DNA of 42,444 nucleotides from Parcubacteria group bacterium M6-OD1-4. Lineage in GTDB: Bacteria; Patescibacteriota; Patescibacteriia; Patescibacteriales; UBA12465. Under the pieces are notes generated by a model. It was not told the origin of the DNA. It did no database searches and saw nothing but the letters and a program-made list of their open reading frames with translations. This document shows, piece after piece, positions 1 through 6,499 of this stretch. The DNA is taken from contig LSNS01000018.1 in the NCBI GenBank assembly GCA_003056205.1, forward strand, positions 1 to 42,444, in the 5' to 3' direction. Position 1 is the stretch's first letter; each line of letters starts with the position of its first letter. The translations under genes were made by a program, and so were the position numbers.

Positions 1-1
1 G

Positions 2-736
2 ACTACGTACACACTAGGAGCGGAGAAAAAAATTATTGAAGCTAATTTACGCTTAGTGGTTTCCATCGCTAAAAAATTTGCTGGCGCCAAAGGAATGAGC
101 TTGTTAGATTTAATTCAAGAAGGGAATATTGGTCTATTCCGGGCCGTGGAGAAATTTGAATATCGGAAAGGCTATAAATTTTCAACCTATGCCACTTGGT
201 GGATTCGTCAGGCCATTACTCGTTCTTTAGCTGATCAATCACGAACGATTCGTATTCCCGTGCACATGGTAGAAAATATTAATAAATTTCGGCAAATACA
301 ACGAAGTTTAATCCAGGAATTAGGACGAGAACCTTTGGCTGAAGAAATTGCTTCGGAAATGAAAGAGACGATTGAAAAGGTGCGTTATATTATGAAGATT
401 TCTCAAGATACAATTTCTCTCGAAACAACAATTGGTGATGATGGTGAAGATTCCACTCTTGAAGATTTCATTGAAGACGTCAAAAATGTTAGTCCTGATC
501 GAGCGGCCGCTCTCCAATTATTGAAGAATTATGTGCGAGATATTATTACCCAATTATCCCCTCGGGAACAGAAAATTCTAGAAATGCGTTTTGGTTTGGT
601 AGACGGAGTAGCTCATACTTTGGAAGAAGTTGGTCAAGAATTTGAAGTAACCCGAGAACGTATTCGACAAATTGAGTCTAAGGCCTTAGAAAAAATTAGG
701 AAATTTAAAGGTTTAGAGAAATTAAGGGATTATTAA
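2..736 (+). CDS. rpoD: RNA polymerase primary sigma factor, 5' end cut by window edge
   Basis: Sigma-70 family initiation factor that brings RNA polymerase to promoters. The frame is open from base 2, and the codons before the GTG proposed by the ORF track still read as conserved region 2 ([14 protein letters not shown]), so that GTG is internal and the true start lies outside the window. Visible in order: region 2 with the core-binding and -10 recognition helices ([20 protein letters not shown]), region 3 (RIPVHM), and region 4 with the -35 helix-turn-helix ([20 protein letters not shown]). The gene ends one base before the ATG of the deaminase gene. The many TTGACA and extended -10 sites in this window suit such a housekeeping factor. 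Confidence 0.96.
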   Translation, partial: TTYTLGAEKKIIEANLRLVVSIAKKFAGAKGMSLLDLIQEGNIGLFRAVEKFEYRKGYKFSTYATWWIRQAITRSLADQSRTIRIPVHMVENINKFRQIQRSLIQELGREPLAEEIASEMKETIEKVRYIMKISQDTISLETTIGDDGEDSTLEDFIEDVKNVSPDRAAALQLLKNYVRDIITQLSPREQKILEMRFGLVDGVAHTLEEVGQEFEVTRERIRQIESKALEKIRKFKGLEKLRDY

Positions 737-737
737 T

Positions 738-1157
738 ATGCGTTCAGAAATTATTAAAAAGTTAATGCAAATTGCAGAAAAAGAGGCAGTCATAGCGGTC
801 CAGACTGGTAATAGTAAAAGACCTTTTGGTGCGGTGTTAGCTGATAAAACTGGCAAAGTTATTGTTCAGGTTGGAAATACAAGTAAAAGTGATCAGGATT
901 TAACTGCTCATGCTGAAATGAATATTTTAAGAAAAGCTTTTAAAAAACTAAAATCAGTTGATTTATCTTCTTATATTTTAATATCCAATATGGAACCCTG
1001 TTCAATGTGTGCTTCTGCTAGTATTCAAGCTGGAATTAGAACTTTTTATTATGCTCACTCCTTAGAGGATAAGTGCAATCCGCATTTAAGTTTAAGCGAT
1101 ATAATTAAAAAATCACAAGGCAAGTTCACTGTCAAACAACTTGACATCCAGAATTAG
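738..1157 (+). CDS. Nucleoside deaminase of the cytidine/deoxycytidylate deaminase fold (guanine deaminase-like)
   Basis: Zinc-dependent hydrolytic deaminase, 139 residues, cytosolic. The zinc site is complete: H58-A-E60 supplies a ligand and the proton shuttle, and PCSMC gives C88 and C91. The N-terminal PFGAV motif and the overall length fit guanine deaminases and TadA-like nucleoside deaminases. Without a structure I cannot tell guanine, cytosine and tRNA adenosine apart as substrate; the text around PFGAV reads closest to guanine deaminase. The ATG lies one base after the rpoD stop with no visible ribosome-binding site, so translational coupling is likely. A promoter for the tRNA begins inside its last codons. 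Confidence 0.85.
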   Translation: MRSEIIKKLMQIAEKEAVIAVQTGNSKRPFGAVLADKTGKVIVQVGNTSKSDQDLTAHAEMNILRKAFKKLKSVDLSSYILISNMEPCSMCASASIQAGIRTFYYAHSLEDKCNPHLSLSDIIKKSQGKFTVKQLDIQN

Positions 1158-1168
1158 TTTGATATTAT
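1141..1168 (+). promoter_or_regulatory. Promoter for tRNA-Asn
   Basis: TTGACA (1141-1146), 16-bp spacer, TATTAT (1163-1168) with an extended TGa just upstream. It starts inside the last codons of the deaminase gene and predicts a start about 45 bases before the tRNA. Confidence 0.6.
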
Positions 1169-1218
1169 ATTAAATGATATTTTATCAGAATCGTTTTGTT
1201 CTGGAGATAATAAAAAAT

Positions 1219-1290
1219 TCCCGGGTGGCGCAGCGGTAGCGCAGTTGGCTGTTAACCAATTGGTCGTCGGTTCGAATCCGACCCCGGGAG
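1219..1290 (+). tRNA. tRNA-Asn (anticodon GTT), CCA not encoded
   Basis: Full cloverleaf by eye: acceptor stem TCCCGGG/CCCGGGA, D stem GCGC/GCGC, anticodon stem GTTGG/CCAAT with a G-T wobble, loop CTGTTAA giving anticodon GTT, T arm GTCGG-TTCGAAT-CCGAC, discriminator G. The next bases are CAAAT, so the 3' CCA must be added after transcription. This fits the CCA-adding enzyme gene at 28399. A terminator follows within 10 bases, so it is a single-tRNA transcription unit. Confidence 0.97.
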
Positions 1291-1299
1291 CAAATTTCA

Positions 1300-1327
1300 A
1301 AAACACCTATATTTATAGGTGTTTTTT
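1300..1327 (+). terminator. Intrinsic terminator after tRNA-Asn
   Basis: Perfect 12-bp hairpin AAAACACCTATA / TATAGGTGTTTT with a 2-base loop, followed by further T residues. Confidence 0.9.
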
Positions 1328-1350
1328 GTGTATTATGGTTCTAATCCTTG

Positions 1351-1379
1351 TTGGGGTATGAATAAATTTGTGATATAAT
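1351..1379 (+). promoter_or_regulatory. Promoter for the P-loop protein gene
   Basis: TTGGGG, 17-bp spacer, TATAAT at 1374-1379 preceded by TGa, an extended -10. It leaves a leader of roughly 20 AT-only bases before the ATG at 1406. Confidence 0.65.
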
Positions 1380-1405
1380 TTTTATATAAATTTAAAATTA
1401 AAAAT

Positions 1406-1966
1406 ATGAAGTTAGTAATAATATTTGGTCCACAGGCAGTGGGCAAGATGACAGTAGGGTATGAGTTAGAAAAAATAACAAAATTAAAACTATTTCATAA
1501 CCACATGACTATTGAATTAGTTAATCCTTTTTTTAATTACAGTACAAAAACTGGAAAGAAGTTGGTTAATCTATTTAGAGAAGAAATTTTTAAAGAAGTC
1601 GCAAAAAGTGATATGAGTGGCTTAATATTTACATTTATCTGGGCGTTTAACGAAAAAGATGATTGGGATTATATAGATAAAATAAGTAACATTTTTGAGT
1701 CTAAAGGCGGGGATGTCTGTTTTGTTGAGCTTGAGGCAGATATAAATGAAAGGATTAAACGCAATTCGACTCCTTATAGGCTGGAGCATAAACCAACTAA
1801 AAGGAATATTGACAAATCAAATATTGACCTAAAGAAATCTATGGAAAAATATCGAATGAATTCAGAGGCAGGTGAAATAAAAAAGGAAAATTATATTCGT
1901 ATTAATAATAAAAATTTAGAGCCTGCGGAGGTGGCTAATATAATAAAACTAGAATTTGGTTTATAA
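1406..1966 (+). CDS. P-loop kinase-like protein (shikimate/adenylate kinase-like fold)
   Basis: 186-residue P-loop NTPase. The Walker A region is GPQAVGKMT (residues 8-16). The residue right after the Lys is Met and the Thr comes one later, which I recall as usual for the small family annotated as AAA-family or shikimate kinase-like proteins; FHNHMTIELV shortly after is another hallmark of that group. The rest resembles small-molecule kinases, with an R/K-rich lid near residues 115-135. It is probably a soluble phosphotransferase of unknown substrate. It has its own extended -10 promoter and its own terminator, so it is a single-gene unit. There is no Shine-Dalgarno motif. Confidence 0.7.
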   Translation: MKLVIIFGPQAVGKMTVGYELEKITKLKLFHNHMTIELVNPFFNYSTKTGKKLVNLFREEIFKEVAKSDMSGLIFTFIWAFNEKDDWDYIDKISNIFESKGGDVCFVELEADINERIKRNSTPYRLEHKPTKRNIDKSNIDLKKSMEKYRMNSEAGEIKKENYIRINNKNLEPAEVANIIKLEFGL

Positions 1967-2010
1967 AACAATTTTAGTCCTAACATCGTTCACGACCTCG
2001 AGTAAATTCA

Positions 2011-2041
2011 AAAAATACGCTAAAATTAGCGTATTTTTTTT
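2011..2041 (+). terminator. Intrinsic terminator after the P-loop gene
   Basis: Hairpin AAAAATACGCTAA / TTAGCGTATTTTT with a 2-base loop and T tail. Confidence 0.88.
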
Positions 2042-2097
2042 GTATTAGTTGTTTAATTTAACTTTTAATATATTTTTTAGTATGATCATATTAATAT

Positions 2098-2634
2098 ATG
2101 AATATAAAAAAACAACAAGAAGAAGATAATTTTGCGTTTGTTAATGGACAAAATTTATATATGGGGACAGACTCGGATAAGCCGAGTTGGCATATAGATT
2201 TGAAGAGATTTAGGATTTATTTAAAAGATAAATATAAAGTATCTAAAGCTTTTTATTTTTTAGGATGTGTGATTGATGGTCATGATAAATTATATGATGA
2301 AATACAAGATGCTGGTTTTATTTTAAAATTTAGAGAACATAATTCTGCTATGTTGGGGGTAAAGAAGGGAAATGTTGATTCTGATATTATTTTTCATATT
2401 ATGAAAATAATGTATCAAAAAGAAGTGTTTGATAAAATAATTTTAGTTTCAGGCGATGGAGATTATAAAATGTTAGTTGATTTTTTAATTGAGAATAATA
2501 AATTTAAGAAAATTCTTTTCCCAAATAAGCATTTCGCTTTTTCTTTATATAAAAAATTAGGATCAGAATATTTTGATTATTTAAGCAATGAAGGTATAAA
2601 AAATAAGATTATATATAAAAAAAAGACTCCTTAG
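2098..2634 (+). CDS. NYN-domain (LabA/DUF88-like) PIN-fold protein
   Basis: 178-residue protein of the NYN family, PIN-like predicted metal-dependent ribonucleases. Conserved acidic positions are seen in VDSD (residues 93-96) and SGDGD (118-122), which normally hold the catalytic metal. The first motif reads FVNGQN, with Asn16 where most relatives have Asp, so activity may be altered. The C-terminus is Lys-rich. A short leader with TATGAT at 2081-2086 suggests a start only about 10 bases upstream of the ATG. The stop codon lies inside the hairpin of the following bidirectional terminator. RNA is the likely target, inferred from the family only. Confidence 0.75.
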   Translation: MNIKKQQEEDNFAFVNGQNLYMGTDSDKPSWHIDLKRFRIYLKDKYKVSKAFYFLGCVIDGHDKLYDEIQDAGFILKFREHNSAMLGVKKGNVDSDIIFHIMKIMYQKEVFDKIILVSGDGDYKMLVDFLIENNKFKKILFPNKHFAFSLYKKLGSEYFDYLSNEGIKNKIIYKKKTP

Positions 2635-2667
2635 GCACAAGGCCGTTCGGATTCTTTTTGTCTTGAT
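2617..2667 (-). ncRNA. Candidate short minus-strand RNA, promoter to terminator in about 50 nt
   Basis: A strong minus-strand promoter (2674-2702) points at the terminator hairpin that overlaps the 3' end of the NYN gene. A start near 2667 would give an RNA of about 50 nt containing the AGAATCC/GGAGTCT hairpin and ending in the U tract that is the A tract at 2615-2623 on the plus strand. It would be antisense to the last codons of the NYN gene. Expression is not shown. Confidence 0.35.
2620..2660. terminator. Bidirectional terminator after the NYN gene
   Basis: AGACTCC (2624-2630) pairs with GGATTCT (2649-2655) with one mismatch; the stem can be extended by AAGAC/GTCTT. T5 lies on the right and A8-9 on the left, so it can stop transcription in both directions. 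Confidence 0.6.
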
Positions 2668-2673
2668 ATTATT

Positions 2674-2702
2674 ATTATATACAATAATACCTTTTAAGTC
2701 AA
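2674..2702 (-). promoter_or_regulatory. Minus-strand consensus promoter
   Basis: On the minus strand TTGACT (2702-2697), exactly 17 bp, TATAAT (2679-2674). No minus-strand gene lies downstream, only the terminator hairpin. A weaker plus-strand pair, TTGATA and TAATAC, overlaps it. Confidence 0.55.
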
Positions 2703-2794
2703 GATTCAAGTTATTTCTTTCAAGTCTTTGATTGTGACGCCATTGCGTCGTTCCTGAATAATCTGTGATGTTTCCTTATGGCGATTCTAAGTGA

Positions 2795-2935
2795 GGACTG
2801 ATTTTGGAACGGTATCAGAAGAGCAAATTAAGACATATTAAATACTTAATTAACTCTCGACTGAGAAAAAGACTTGGCTGGAAGACCCCTTATAAGGTAT
2901 TCTATGAAATAACAGGTGTTGCACTAAAAGTTTGA
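2795..2935 (+). pseudogene. IS30-family transposase, decayed C-terminal remnant
   Basis: An open stretch below the ORF-track cut-off translates as GLILERYQKSK... then NSRLRKRLGWKTPYKVFYE and ends ALKV-stop. The block RLRKRLGWKTPYKVF matches the C-terminal signature of IS30-family DDE transposases (usually LNNRPRKxLGYxTPxEVF). The preceding segment resembles GLIRRYxPK of the same family with small losses. A TGA closes the frame just upstream and nothing of the catalytic core remains. The bases back to 2703 may be further IS debris but I could not translate them convincingly. Confidence 0.75.
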
Positions 2936-2952
2936 ATGTACCTAGGGGCAAT

Positions 2953-2981
2953 TTGACAATCATTAGGAATAATGATATAAT
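2953..2981 (+). promoter_or_regulatory. Perfect-consensus promoter for the structured leader and gene at 3098
   Basis: TTGACA (2953-2958), 17 bp, TATAAT (2976-2981) with an extended TGa. Every element is consensus. It lies 17 bases after the IS30 remnant stop. The predicted start is about 2988, some 10 bases before the conserved leader motif. Confidence 0.85.
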
Positions 2982-2995
2982 GTTATCTGGGAATA

Positions 2996-3088
2996 GATCT
3001 TTAACAAATAAGATTAATTAAACTAATTATTAAGTTTATCTCTGAATTTAGGTAAATTTAGTAATTAGTTTAATATTTATAATCTTAA
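2996..3088 (+). promoter_or_regulatory. Structured 5' leader element, copy 1 of 3
   Basis: Opens with TCTTTAACAAATAAG (2998-3012). Then P1 TAAGATTA/TAATCTTA, P2 AAACTAATTA/TAATTAGTTT, and a further hairpin whose upper part is TTTATCT/AGGTAAA around an 8-base loop. The leader fills the space between promoter and ATG, ending 10 bases before it. The same order of parts is seen at 26088-26180 and 34436-34522 on the minus strand with paired base changes in P1 and P2. The apical UAUCU/AGGUA is invariant. ATCTT at the 5' end could instead pair with AAGAT, competing with P1. Confidence 0.7.
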
Positions 3089-3097
3089 AAAAAAATC

Positions 3098-3649
3098 ATG
3101 AAAAATTTAAAAAAAATTTTTTCCTTATTAAAAAAAAGAAATTCTAAAATTGTTTCAAGTATTGATCAAAAAGTCTCGTCCCTTTTAGCAAGAGAGACAA
3201 AAATGATGCAAGGTTATCGTAGTGAATCGTCTGGTTATGCAATACATAAACAGGCCGTTAAAATATTAACAGCCTATCAAACAGGTGAAAAGTCTTGCAA
3301 AAATATATTTTCTAGCCGTGCAGTGGATGTGGCAAGAGAAGCTGGAATTTGGTTGGCCGGTGAAGCTCCCGCAGAAATCTTTTTTATTGGTTTGGGAGAA
3401 AAAGAAACAGCTGAAATTAAAACGTATAACTGTCTACAGGAATATGCTTCTCTTCAAGCTAGTGGGGATGTAACGAAGAACAAGTATGATTGTCTGAGAG
3501 ATGTTTGTGCTAAATTAAATCTCTCGGGGTCAGAGGATTTAAAGAATCTTTCAATTGACAGATTAATGGAGATTCAATCCATCATACAGAATTGGTCTGA
3601 AAGTTTTATAGGTAAATTAGTACCTCGGACTTATGAAAAAAAAATCTGA
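3098..3649 (+). CDS. Protein of unknown function
   Basis: 183 residues, no family recognised. The N-terminus is strongly basic (KKxxKKIFSLLKKR) without a convincing signal peptide or membrane segment. The rest is mixed with predicted helices and five scattered Cys in no zinc-type spacing. Codon use is like its neighbours. It is transcribed alone from the best promoter in the window, through structured leader copy 1, to a clear terminator. The promoter and leader argue that this is a real, regulated gene although the product is unrecognised. It lies directly downstream of an IS30 remnant, so acquisition by transfer is possible. Confidence 0.7.
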   Translation: MKNLKKIFSLLKKRNSKIVSSIDQKVSSLLARETKMMQGYRSESSGYAIHKQAVKILTAYQTGEKSCKNIFSSRAVDVAREAGIWLAGEAPAEIFFIGLGEKETAEIKTYNCLQEYASLQASGDVTKNKYDCLRDVCAKLNLSGSEDLKNLSIDRLMEIQSIIQNWSESFIGKLVPRTYEKKI

Positions 3650-3705
3650 AAAAATAAACGTTCATATTTATTGAAATAATAATTTTTCAATAAAGTAGAT
3701 ACTTT

Positions 3706-3733
3706 AGGGGCAATCAAAAATTGTCCCTTTTTA
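3706..3733 (+). terminator. Intrinsic terminator after the unknown gene
   Basis: AGGGGCAAT / ATTGTCCCT with one G-T pair and a 5-base loop, then T5. A second AT-rich hairpin (TTTATTGAAA/TTTTCAATAAA) lies just upstream, about 3668-3693. Confidence 0.85.
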
Positions 3734-3794
3734 TTTAATATATCACTAATTTGTATATGTTTTTATGAATAATATCTTTAGAATATAAATCAAG

Positions 3795-3823
3795 TTATAA
3801 ACACTCTACAAATATGCTATAAT
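3795..3823 (+). promoter_or_regulatory. Extended -10 promoter upstream of the SDR gene
   Basis: TTATAA, 17 bp, TGc-TATAAT (3815-3823). It predicts an unusually long leader of about 265 bases before the SDR ATG at 4097. That leader holds two tiny reading frames (3901-3942, and 3981-4022 encoding a hydrophobic 13-mer MIFMRKIIFAIIF) and no ORF over 60 codons. I see no known riboswitch in it. Confidence 0.6.
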
Positions 3824-4096
3824 TTGTTTATAGAGAAAGGAATATTTATTAGGCTAAGATTAGGGTTGAAAAATATTTGAATTGTGAAAAAGAATTTATA
3901 ATGGAAAAATATAGAAAGAAATTCGTTTTGTCAACAAATTATTAAAATTAAATTTTCTCGGAGCATAACGGTAAGTTGCTATGATCTTTATGAGAAAAAT
4001 AATATTCGCCATCATCTTTTAGAGGAAAATATAGTATTTTAAAAATATTTATAATAAGTATTTAAAATTTATTTTTTTTAATTTAAAAATATTTCT

Positions 4097-4762
4097 ATGA
4101 TTATTATCACTGGAGCGAGCGATGGGCTGGGCTTGCAAGTCGCCAAGCTATATCAAGAAGCGGGGAAAAAAGTTATTAATATTTCTCGCCGTGAATCTAA
4201 ATTTGCCAATGTTAATATTTTGGCCGATTTAAGACAGGGAAGTGATATTCAAAAAGCAGTGCGAGAAATTAAAAAGCTTCGACAACCCTTGGAGGCAATT
4301 ATTAATTGTGCTGCTGTTTTATCTATTCAAGAATTGGGAAAAATTACCGAAGAGGAAGTTGATCGGATTCTCACTACTAATGTTAAAGCCGCTATTTTAT
4401 TAGTTTCTAACTTGATGAGTAGGATTAAGAAAGATGGCACTGATATTGTCAATGTTGCCTCTTCTGTCGGATTTAAGGGATATACCAAACAAAGTGTTTA
4501 TGGTGCTTCCAAATGGGCGATGAGGGGCTTTAGTGCTAATCTGCAAGCAGAATTTAAAGGAACTCCATCACGAGTAATTAGTTTTTGCCCCGGAGGATTT
4601 AAAACTAAATTTTTTAAAAAAGCGACTGGTATTGATAACACTAAAAATGCTGGTAACTGGATGAAAGCTAAAGATGTGGCGCGGATTTTAAAACAAACTC
4701 TGGATCTTCCGAAGAATATGGAAGTTAGTGAAATTATAATCAACCGAAAAAAATTTGAATAA
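4097..4762 (+). CDS. Short-chain dehydrogenase/reductase (SDR)
   Basis: 221-residue Rossmann-fold NAD(P)-dependent oxidoreductase. The cofactor motif TGASDGLG is at residues 5-12, the structural motif reads NCAA (70-73) instead of the usual NNAG, and the catalytic set is Ser122 or 123, Tyr135 and Lys139 (YGASK). The C-terminal PGG motif is present. The length is short for a classical SDR (about 250), with a reduced C-terminal substrate region, so the substrate cannot be guessed. RR at residues 31-32 after the second strand would favour NADP(H). It begins after a long untranslated leader, and the histidine phosphatase gene follows 36 bases later in the same direction. Confidence 0.88.
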   Translation: MIIITGASDGLGLQVAKLYQEAGKKVINISRRESKFANVNILADLRQGSDIQKAVREIKKLRQPLEAIINCAAVLSIQELGKITEEEVDRILTTNVKAAILLVSNLMSRIKKDGTDIVNVASSVGFKGYTKQSVYGASKWAMRGFSANLQAEFKGTPSRVISFCPGGFKTKFFKKATGIDNTKNAGNWMKAKDVARILKQTLDLPKNMEVSEIIINRKKFE

Positions 4763-4798
4763 TAATATTAATCAGAAACATAAATTATCTCCAAGTCC

Positions 4799-5344
4799 AT
4801 GTCAATTAAAATAACATATTTTGTTCACGGAACAAGTCAAGATAATGAAAATCATATTTCTTCTGGGTGGTCAGATGTGGAACTTTCAGAATTAGGGATC
4901 AAACAATCAATTGAACTTAGAAAACATCTTAAGAATCTATCTTTTGATGCTGTTTTTTCTTCTGATTTAAAACGAGCACTGCAATCTGCTAAATTAAGTT
5001 TTGGAGATCAAATAAAAATAATTTCTGATTCCAGACTACGAGAATGTAATTACGGAAAATATAATGCTTTTCCTTCAGAAATTGTTGAACCTCAGCAAGA
5101 AAAAAACATCATTAACAAATTTCCTGGAGGTGAATCTTATCAAGATGTTGAGCGTCGTGTTCGTGATTTTATTAAATTTTTAACAAAAAATTATTCTGGA
5201 AAATCTATTGCTATTGTTTCTCATAAAGCCCCTCAGCTAGCCTTAGATGTCTTATTGAAAGGTTTAAGCTGGGAAGAGGCTTTCGCTCATGATTGGCGAA
5301 AAAATAAAGCTTGGCAACCCGGTTGGGATTATATTATCAATTAA
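4799..5344 (+). CDS. Histidine phosphatase family protein (phosphoglycerate mutase-like)
   Basis: 181 residues. The phospho-accepting His is in YFVHGTS (H10), so the usual RHG reads VHG and the phosphate-binding Arg of that motif is missing. The second Arg (SSDLKRALQSA), the acid (RECNYG) and the second catalytic His (IVSHKAP, H142) are present. I recall the VHG form in other CPR genomes, so it is probably a lineage variant and not damage. Cytosolic, probably a broad phosphatase. It is likely co-transcribed with the SDR gene. Its stop codon is part of the sequence shared with the leader of the membrane-protein gene at 6666. Confidence 0.82.
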   Translation: MSIKITYFVHGTSQDNENHISSGWSDVELSELGIKQSIELRKHLKNLSFDAVFSSDLKRALQSAKLSFGDQIKIISDSRLRECNYGKYNAFPSEIVEPQQEKNIINKFPGGESYQDVERRVRDFIKFLTKNYSGKSIAIVSHKAPQLALDVLLKGLSWEEAFAHDWRKNKAWQPGWDYIIN

Positions 5345-5356
5345 TTATTTTTTTAA

Positions 5357-5473
5357 ATATTAGCAACTTTGAACCTTAAATTAGTTTGGGCCGTGCTTAT
5401 CACTTTAATCCTGATTGTTGGTTATTTGTCCTGCTTAAAAGATATTTTTGGAATGGTACATACATTAGTGTGA
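5357..5473 (+). pseudogene. Truncated paralog of the PQ-loop-like membrane protein at 6666
   Basis: Translating from ATA at 5357 gives ILATLNLKLVWAVLITLILI and on to KDIF, colinear without gaps with the first 31 residues of the intact gene at 6666 (21 of 31 identical). Homology then stops and the frame ends at TGA 5471-5473. The start codon has become ATA. The 16 bases upstream of both copies are identical as well. Many differences are silent, so this copy diverged under selection as a protein before it was cut. Confidence 0.85.
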
Positions 5474-5480
5474 ATGGAGA

Positions 5481-5505
5481 ATCTATTCTTATTGTCAGAA
5501 TAGAT
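5481..5505. repeat. 9-bp inverted repeat between the truncated paralog and the Fic gene
   Basis: ATCTATTCT / AGAATAGAT with a 7-base loop. No T run follows, so it is a poor terminator. It sits just upstream of the Fic promoter and could be an operator or leftover end sequence. Confidence 0.45.
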
Positions 5506-5511
5506 GTTTAG

Positions 5512-5540
5512 TTGTGTTAATCAGCGAGTCTTGTTATAAT
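5512..5540 (+). promoter_or_regulatory. Promoter for the Fic gene
   Basis: TTGTGT, 17 bp, TGt-TATAAT (5532-5540). The leader is about 23 bases with no Shine-Dalgarno motif. Confidence 0.7.
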
Positions 5541-5569
5541 TAAAGTATAAAAAAATATACCTAACATTT

Positions 5570-6499
5570 ATGATAAAAATAGAGAAGAAAATTATTAAAA
5601 ATAAAGCTTTTTTCTATCTTTCAGAACAAATTAATATTGGTAGTGCTTATAAGAAAAATCAAGTTTACTTGGGTAAAAATATACCTAAAAATCTAAAGCC
5701 ATATTATGATCAGTTGCAAGAAAAAGAAGTTATTGTTATTTCCGATAATATAAGTAAGATATTTAAATTAGATGAAATTTTTAGTTTAAAGGAGTATATA
5801 GAAATTGAGAAAACTAGAATTAAATTAAAATATCTTTTTCAAGGATTAACAAAATACCAGAAAGAGATTCTATGGAAGAAATTTGCGATTCGATTCATTT
5901 TTGAATCAAACGCTATTGAAGGTAGTAAATTATCAGAGAAAGAGGTGATAGCTATAGTTAGGAAAAAATTTGGAGATCAGAATGAAAGAAAAGAGATTAT
6001 TGAAGTTCATAACGCTATTAAAGCTTTTGAAATTATTAAATCTGGTCTTTTCGCATTAAACCAAAGAAAGATTATTGCATTGCACAACACACTAACTCAA
6101 GGGTTAGATATTACTAGGGGATATAAAAAAAAACATATTGTTGTGAATAATAAAGAAACTGTTAGTCCAGGCAAAGTGCGTGATAATATGGCTACTTTAA
6201 TTAATTGGTGGCATGAACAGAAAAAAGCCAAGCTACATCCTTTTATTTTAACAGCATCATTCCATAGCAGGTTTGAGCATATTCACCCCTTTGCTGATGG
6301 GAATGGCAGGGTGGGTAGACTAATTTATATTTGGATGTTACAAAAGTTCGGTTATGGTGTAATACTTTTTGAGAATAAAAATCGTCAATCATATTTTACA
6401 GCTTTAGATCAAGCTGATAATGGTCGACCTCGGAAATTATATTATCATTGTTTGCGTGCTTATCGAAGAACAGCAAGCTATTTATCACCAGAAAGTTAA
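5570..6499 (+). CDS. Fic-family AMP-transferase with built-in inhibitory helix
   Basis: 309-residue Fic protein. The catalytic loop HPFADGNGRVGR (residues 239-250) matches the HxFx(D/E)GNGRxxR motif of active nucleotidyl transferases. SNAIEG (113-118) fits the [S/T]xxxE[G/N] inhibitory motif, here N-terminal to the Fic core, giving a class II layout in which Glu117 would block ATP binding. Residues 1-90 form an uncharacterised N-terminal region. Members modify a target hydroxyl with AMP; the target is unknown. No antitoxin-sized gene is adjacent. It has its own promoter and is placed between a truncated copy and the intact copy of the membrane-protein gene. Confidence 0.92.
   Translation: MIKIEKKIIKNKAFFYLSEQINIGSAYKKNQVYLGKNIPKNLKPYYDQLQEKEVIVISDNISKIFKLDEIFSLKEYIEIEKTRIKLKYLFQGLTKYQKEILWKKFAIRFIFESNAIEGSKLSEKEVIAIVRKKFGDQNERKEIIEVHNAIKAFEIIKSGLFALNQRKIIALHNTLTQGLDITRGYKKKHIVVNNKETVSPGKVRDNMATLINWWHEQKKAKLHPFILTASFHSRFEHIHPFADGNGRVGRLIYIWMLQKFGYGVILFENKNRQSYFTALDQADNGRPRKLYYHCLRAYRRTASYLSPES

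Noticed and set aside
1985-2005. tRNA T-arm remnant (CGTTCACGACCTCGAG) before the terminator at 2011
   Set aside because: The stem does not pair and no acceptor or anticodon arm is found.
2703-2794. Additional IS30 or other coding remnant upstream of 2795
   Set aside because: Six-frame reading gives only short stretches (for example a minus-strand HKETSQIIQERRNGV) with no family I can name.
3888-3935. Minus-strand TTGACA-N17-TATTTT promoter inside the SDR leader
   Set aside because: No gene or hairpin terminator lies downstream on the minus strand, and AT-rich DNA makes a weak -10 likely by chance.
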